This document shows, in pieces, positions 62,032 through 64,000 of a DNA stretch of 64,000 nt (within the stretch, counting starts at the first letter, position 1; the number at the start of each line of letters is the position of its first letter). A program made the translations under genes and the position numbers. The notes below the pieces were generated by a model. That model searched no databases. It saw nothing but the letters and a program-made list of their open reading frames with translations, and had not been told where the DNA came from. This stretch comes from Mycobacterium sp. 852013-50091_SCH5140682 (GTDB lineage: Bacteria; Actinomycetota; Actinomycetes; Mycobacteriales; Mycobacteriaceae). The stretch is taken from the NCBI RefSeq assembly GCF_001665685.1, contig NZ_LZTB01000035.1:124001-188000 (forward strand). Direction: 5' to 3'.

Positions 62032-62250
62032 ATGGGCGCGCAAGCCGGCGCCTTGTGCGGCGCGGGTTACGGCCAACGCAGCACAGAACGCACCAACTCC
62101 CGCAACGGTTACCGGCGCCGCCAATTCGACACGCGCACAGGCACACTGGACTTGGCGATCCCTAAGCTGCGACAGGGATCGTACTTCCCGGACTGGCTGC
62201 TGGAACGGCGCAAACGTGCCGAGCGGGCAATGACCACTATGGTGGCCACC
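62032..62250 (+). pseudogene. IS256-family (mutator type) transposase remnant
   Basis: About 73 codons read ALCGAGYGQRSTERTNSRNG, then [20 protein letters not shown] and [18 protein letters not shown], the N-terminal DNA-binding part of an IS256-type transposase. The DDE catalytic region is missing, and after MVAT the sequence changes abruptly into a reversed pdxS fragment. An in-frame TGA precedes it. Non-functional. Confidence 0.8.
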
Positions 62251-62342
62251 GGGTCACCGGACTTGACGATGCCCGAACCGACGAACACACCCTCGGCACC
62301 CAGCTGAATTATCATCGCGGCGTCGGCCGGGGTGGCGATACA
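62244..62342 (-). pseudogene. Fragment of pdxS (pyridoxal 5'-phosphate synthase)
   Basis: About 33 codons encode [20 protein letters not shown] then [12 protein letters not shown], the highly conserved C-terminal phosphate-binding segment of PdxS/SnzP. The remainder of the 300-residue enzyme is absent, and the fragment abuts the IS256 remnant. A short relic, probably left by a transposase-mediated rearrangement. The rest of 62343-62457 has no gene I recognise. Confidence 0.7.
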
Positions 62343-62457
62343 GCCATCGCCCGCATCCGAACCGTCGCCCAGGCCCCGCATCAGGGGGATGGCCATGTTC
62401 ATTGCGCGTTCTGTCATCGAAAAGATCGAAGCAGCACCGCCTTTCATACTGTCCGGG

Positions 62458-64000
62458 TCAGCGCAGCGAGGCGGAAAGCTCCGTACCGGCCCGGAGCAGC
62501 CGCCCACGACGGTCCCCGGAGAACTGCCCGTCCCGAATCACCGGAGTCCCGTCAAGGAGCACCCACTGCATACCGACGGGCAGCGTTTCGGGATGGGTGT
62601 AGTTGCCTGCGTGGTCGATGGTGTCAGGGTCGAAAACGCACACATCGGCAGCGGCGCCACGTCCAAGCCAGCCCCGATCCGAAAGTCCGAACTGTGACGC
62701 AGATGCGGATGTCATCTTTCGCACAGCCTCACCCAAAGACACGATCTTACTGTCACGAACGTAGGTGCCGAGGAAGCGAGGAAAGGTCCCGTATGTGCGT
62801 GGATGAACAAGGCCCGTAGGAACATCGTTGTCCGAACCGATCGAGATGAGCGGGCTCCGCATGAAGGTTTCGACGTCGTCGGCTCGCATGACGTGCAGCA
62901 CGGTGTCGGCCGTAGGGTCTGCGAGAAGTAGATCGCACAGAGCCTCCCATGGGTCCCGGCCGCCCGCGATGTCAGCGAGGGTGCGACCGGCAACGGCAGG
63001 ATCGGCGTGCCGGGTGACGGTCAGGTCGTCGGGCCGGATCTCACGCCAGATTCCCGCGCCCACAAACTCGATGGGGTCCTCCGCGATCCGCCGTAGCCGC
63101 AGCCGTTCCTGGGGATCAGCCAGTCGTTCCCGGAGCCTGCCCTCGCCCCCTTCGGAGGCGATCGTCGGAAGCACGGCGACGAGACCGGTACTGCAGGCCT
63201 CGTACGGGTACAGATCGCCGAGCACTTCCACCCCGGACAAGCGGGCGTCCGCGATGCGCCCGAGCAGGTCCGGCGCCATCCCGTGCGCGGCATGTCCGGA
63301 CGCTTTGCAGTGCGACACCTGAAGCCGAATCCCGGTTGCGCGGGCGACAGCAATCGCCTCATCTACGGCATCGAGTAACCCCTCGCCCTCGTTGCGCATA
63401 TGTGTGGCGTAGCTTGCGCCCCAGCGGCGCGCCACCCGACCCAGCGCGATCAGTTCGTCGCGTCCGGCATAAGCGCCCGGCACGTACTCGAGCCCCGACG
63501 ACCAGCCGACGGCGCCGGCGGCGAACGCCTCGTCGGCGAGCTCGCACATCCGCTCTAGCCCACCGGGCGGCAGCTGCTGTTCGAACCCGGCCACCGCGAT
63601 GCGCAACGTGTTGTGGCCCACCAGCGGTGCCAGATGGTTGGTCGTGCGTGCGGCCTCGACCGCGTCGAGGTAGTCGACGAACCGGGGGAAGGCATGCCCC
63701 ATCTCGTCTTCCACGGCCGAAGCGTGATCCGAATGCGTTGGCGCGCAGGTATATCCGCAGTTGCCAATGATCTCGGTCGTTACCCCCTGCAGCAATTTGA
63801 ACGGCTGCGGATCCGACATGAACGGGACGGTGTCGGAGTGGGTATGCGGGTCGACGAATCCGGGCGTCACCGCGAGGCCGTCAGCGTCAATGCACTGGCG
63901 GGCGGAACCCAGATCCGCGCCAATCGCCGTGACTCGGCCATCGGTGATGGCGACGTCGGCAGTGATGCCCGGCCCGCCGAAGCCGTCATAGACCGTGCCG
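62458..64000 (-). CDS. N-acyl-D-amino-acid deacylase family amidohydrolase, N-terminus outside window
   Basis: About 514 codons are visible; only the first residues are missing. Metal-binding [11 protein letters not shown] and the family signature [12 protein letters not shown] occur near the N-terminus, followed by [24 protein letters not shown] (catalytic/metal His), [10 protein letters not shown] and the late Asp in [10 protein letters not shown]. The C-terminal beta domain resumes with [17 protein letters not shown]. It likely hydrolyses N-acyl-D-amino acids or a related amide. The window shows no operon partner. Confidence 0.92.
   Translation of the reverse strand, partial: GTVYDGFGGPGITADVAITDGRVTAIGADLGSARQCIDADGLAVTPGFVDPHTHSDTVPFMSDPQPFKLLQGVTTEIIGNCGYTCAPTHSDHASAVEDEMGHAFPRFVDYLDAVEAARTTNHLAPLVGHNTLRIAVAGFEQQLPPGGLERMCELADEAFAAGAVGWSSGLEYVPGAYAGRDELIALGRVARRWGASYATHMRNEGEGLLDAVDEAIAVARATGIRLQVSHCKASGHAAHGMAPDLLGRIADARLSGVEVLGDLYPYEACSTGLVAVLPTIASEGGEGRLRERLADPQERLRLRRIAEDPIEFVGAGIWREIRPDDLTVTRHADPAVAGRTLADIAGGRDPWEALCDLLLADPTADTVLHVMRADDVETFMRSPLISIGSDNDVPTGLVHPRTYGTFPRFLGTYVRDSKIVSLGEAVRKMTSASASQFGLSDRGWLGRGAAADVCVFDPDTIDHAGNYTHPETLPVGMQWVLLDGTPVIRDGQFSGDRRGRLLRAGTELSASLR

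Noticed and set aside
1..64000. CRISPR array, tRNA, rRNA or prophage structural genes
   Set aside because: No spaced direct repeats, cloverleaf, conserved rRNA stretch or phage module was seen on either strand.

Overview
The window reads as a high-GC chromosomal segment of a fast-growing mycobacterium (Mycolicibacterium-like or a close relative). The basis is a complete yrbEA-yrbEB-mceA-F operon with Mce-associated proteins, an MmpS/MmpL pair, an F420-type luciferase-like oxidoreductase, several FadD/FadE/ECH/thiolase genes, GTG/TTG starts and dense ATGA/GTGA start-stop overlaps. No tRNA, rRNA or CRISPR array was recognised.

Layout. 1-2.9 kb: acyl-CoA synthetase (cut by the window edge), SCP2-like lipid-binding protein, membrane protein. 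3.2-12.2 kb (+): one long operon of a flavin monooxygenase, an EthR-like TetR regulator, two alpha/beta hydrolases, Zn-alcohol dehydrogenase, SDR, F420-type oxidoreductase and APH-like kinase, then a DUF7064-like protein. 12.3-19.3 kb (-): APH-like kinase, second DUF7064-like protein, MaoC, SnoaL-crotonase fusion, acyl-CoA dehydrogenase, phytoene-desaturase-like flavoprotein, CitE-like lyase. 19.4-24.7 kb: metallo-hydrolase, two acyl-CoA ligases, SDR. 25.2-34.2 kb (-): ten-gene operon of SDR, three crotonases, Rieske oxygenase alpha and beta, a small unknown, thiolase, an HMG-CoA-synthase-like/DUF35 fusion and an SCPx-type thiolase. 34.3-35.1 kb: SDR. 35.1-45.7 kb (-): mce operon with two Mce-associated proteins. 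46.2-51 kb: SnoaL protein, third APH-like kinase, second acyl-CoA dehydrogenase, TetR, double-hot-dog MaoC.

Together 1-51 kb looks like a dedicated uptake and degradation locus for an unidentified hydrophobic, probably branched or alicyclic (terpenoid- or steroid-like) carbon source: Mce import, CoA activation, ring or side-chain hydroxylation, repeated beta-oxidation and C-C cleavage. A 16-bp imperfect palindrome, TTnAAnCTAGnTTnAA-like (best copies TTGAATCTAGGTTAAA and TTGAATATAGATTAAA), lies before at least eight of these transcription units but not before the monooxygenase operon or the MmpL operon. I propose it as the shared operator of the locus.

51-64 kb is different and patchy. It holds an IS3-type transposase remnant, an SDR-MmpS-MmpL-flavoprotein efflux/lipid-export operon with a divergent TetR and a 22-bp palindrome, a decayed nuclease/STAND NTPase gene resembling antiphage proteins, a LysE-type exporter, a crotonase, a tiny secreted protein, an IS256 remnant abutting a pdxS fragment, and a D-aminoacylase-type amidohydrolase cut by the window end.
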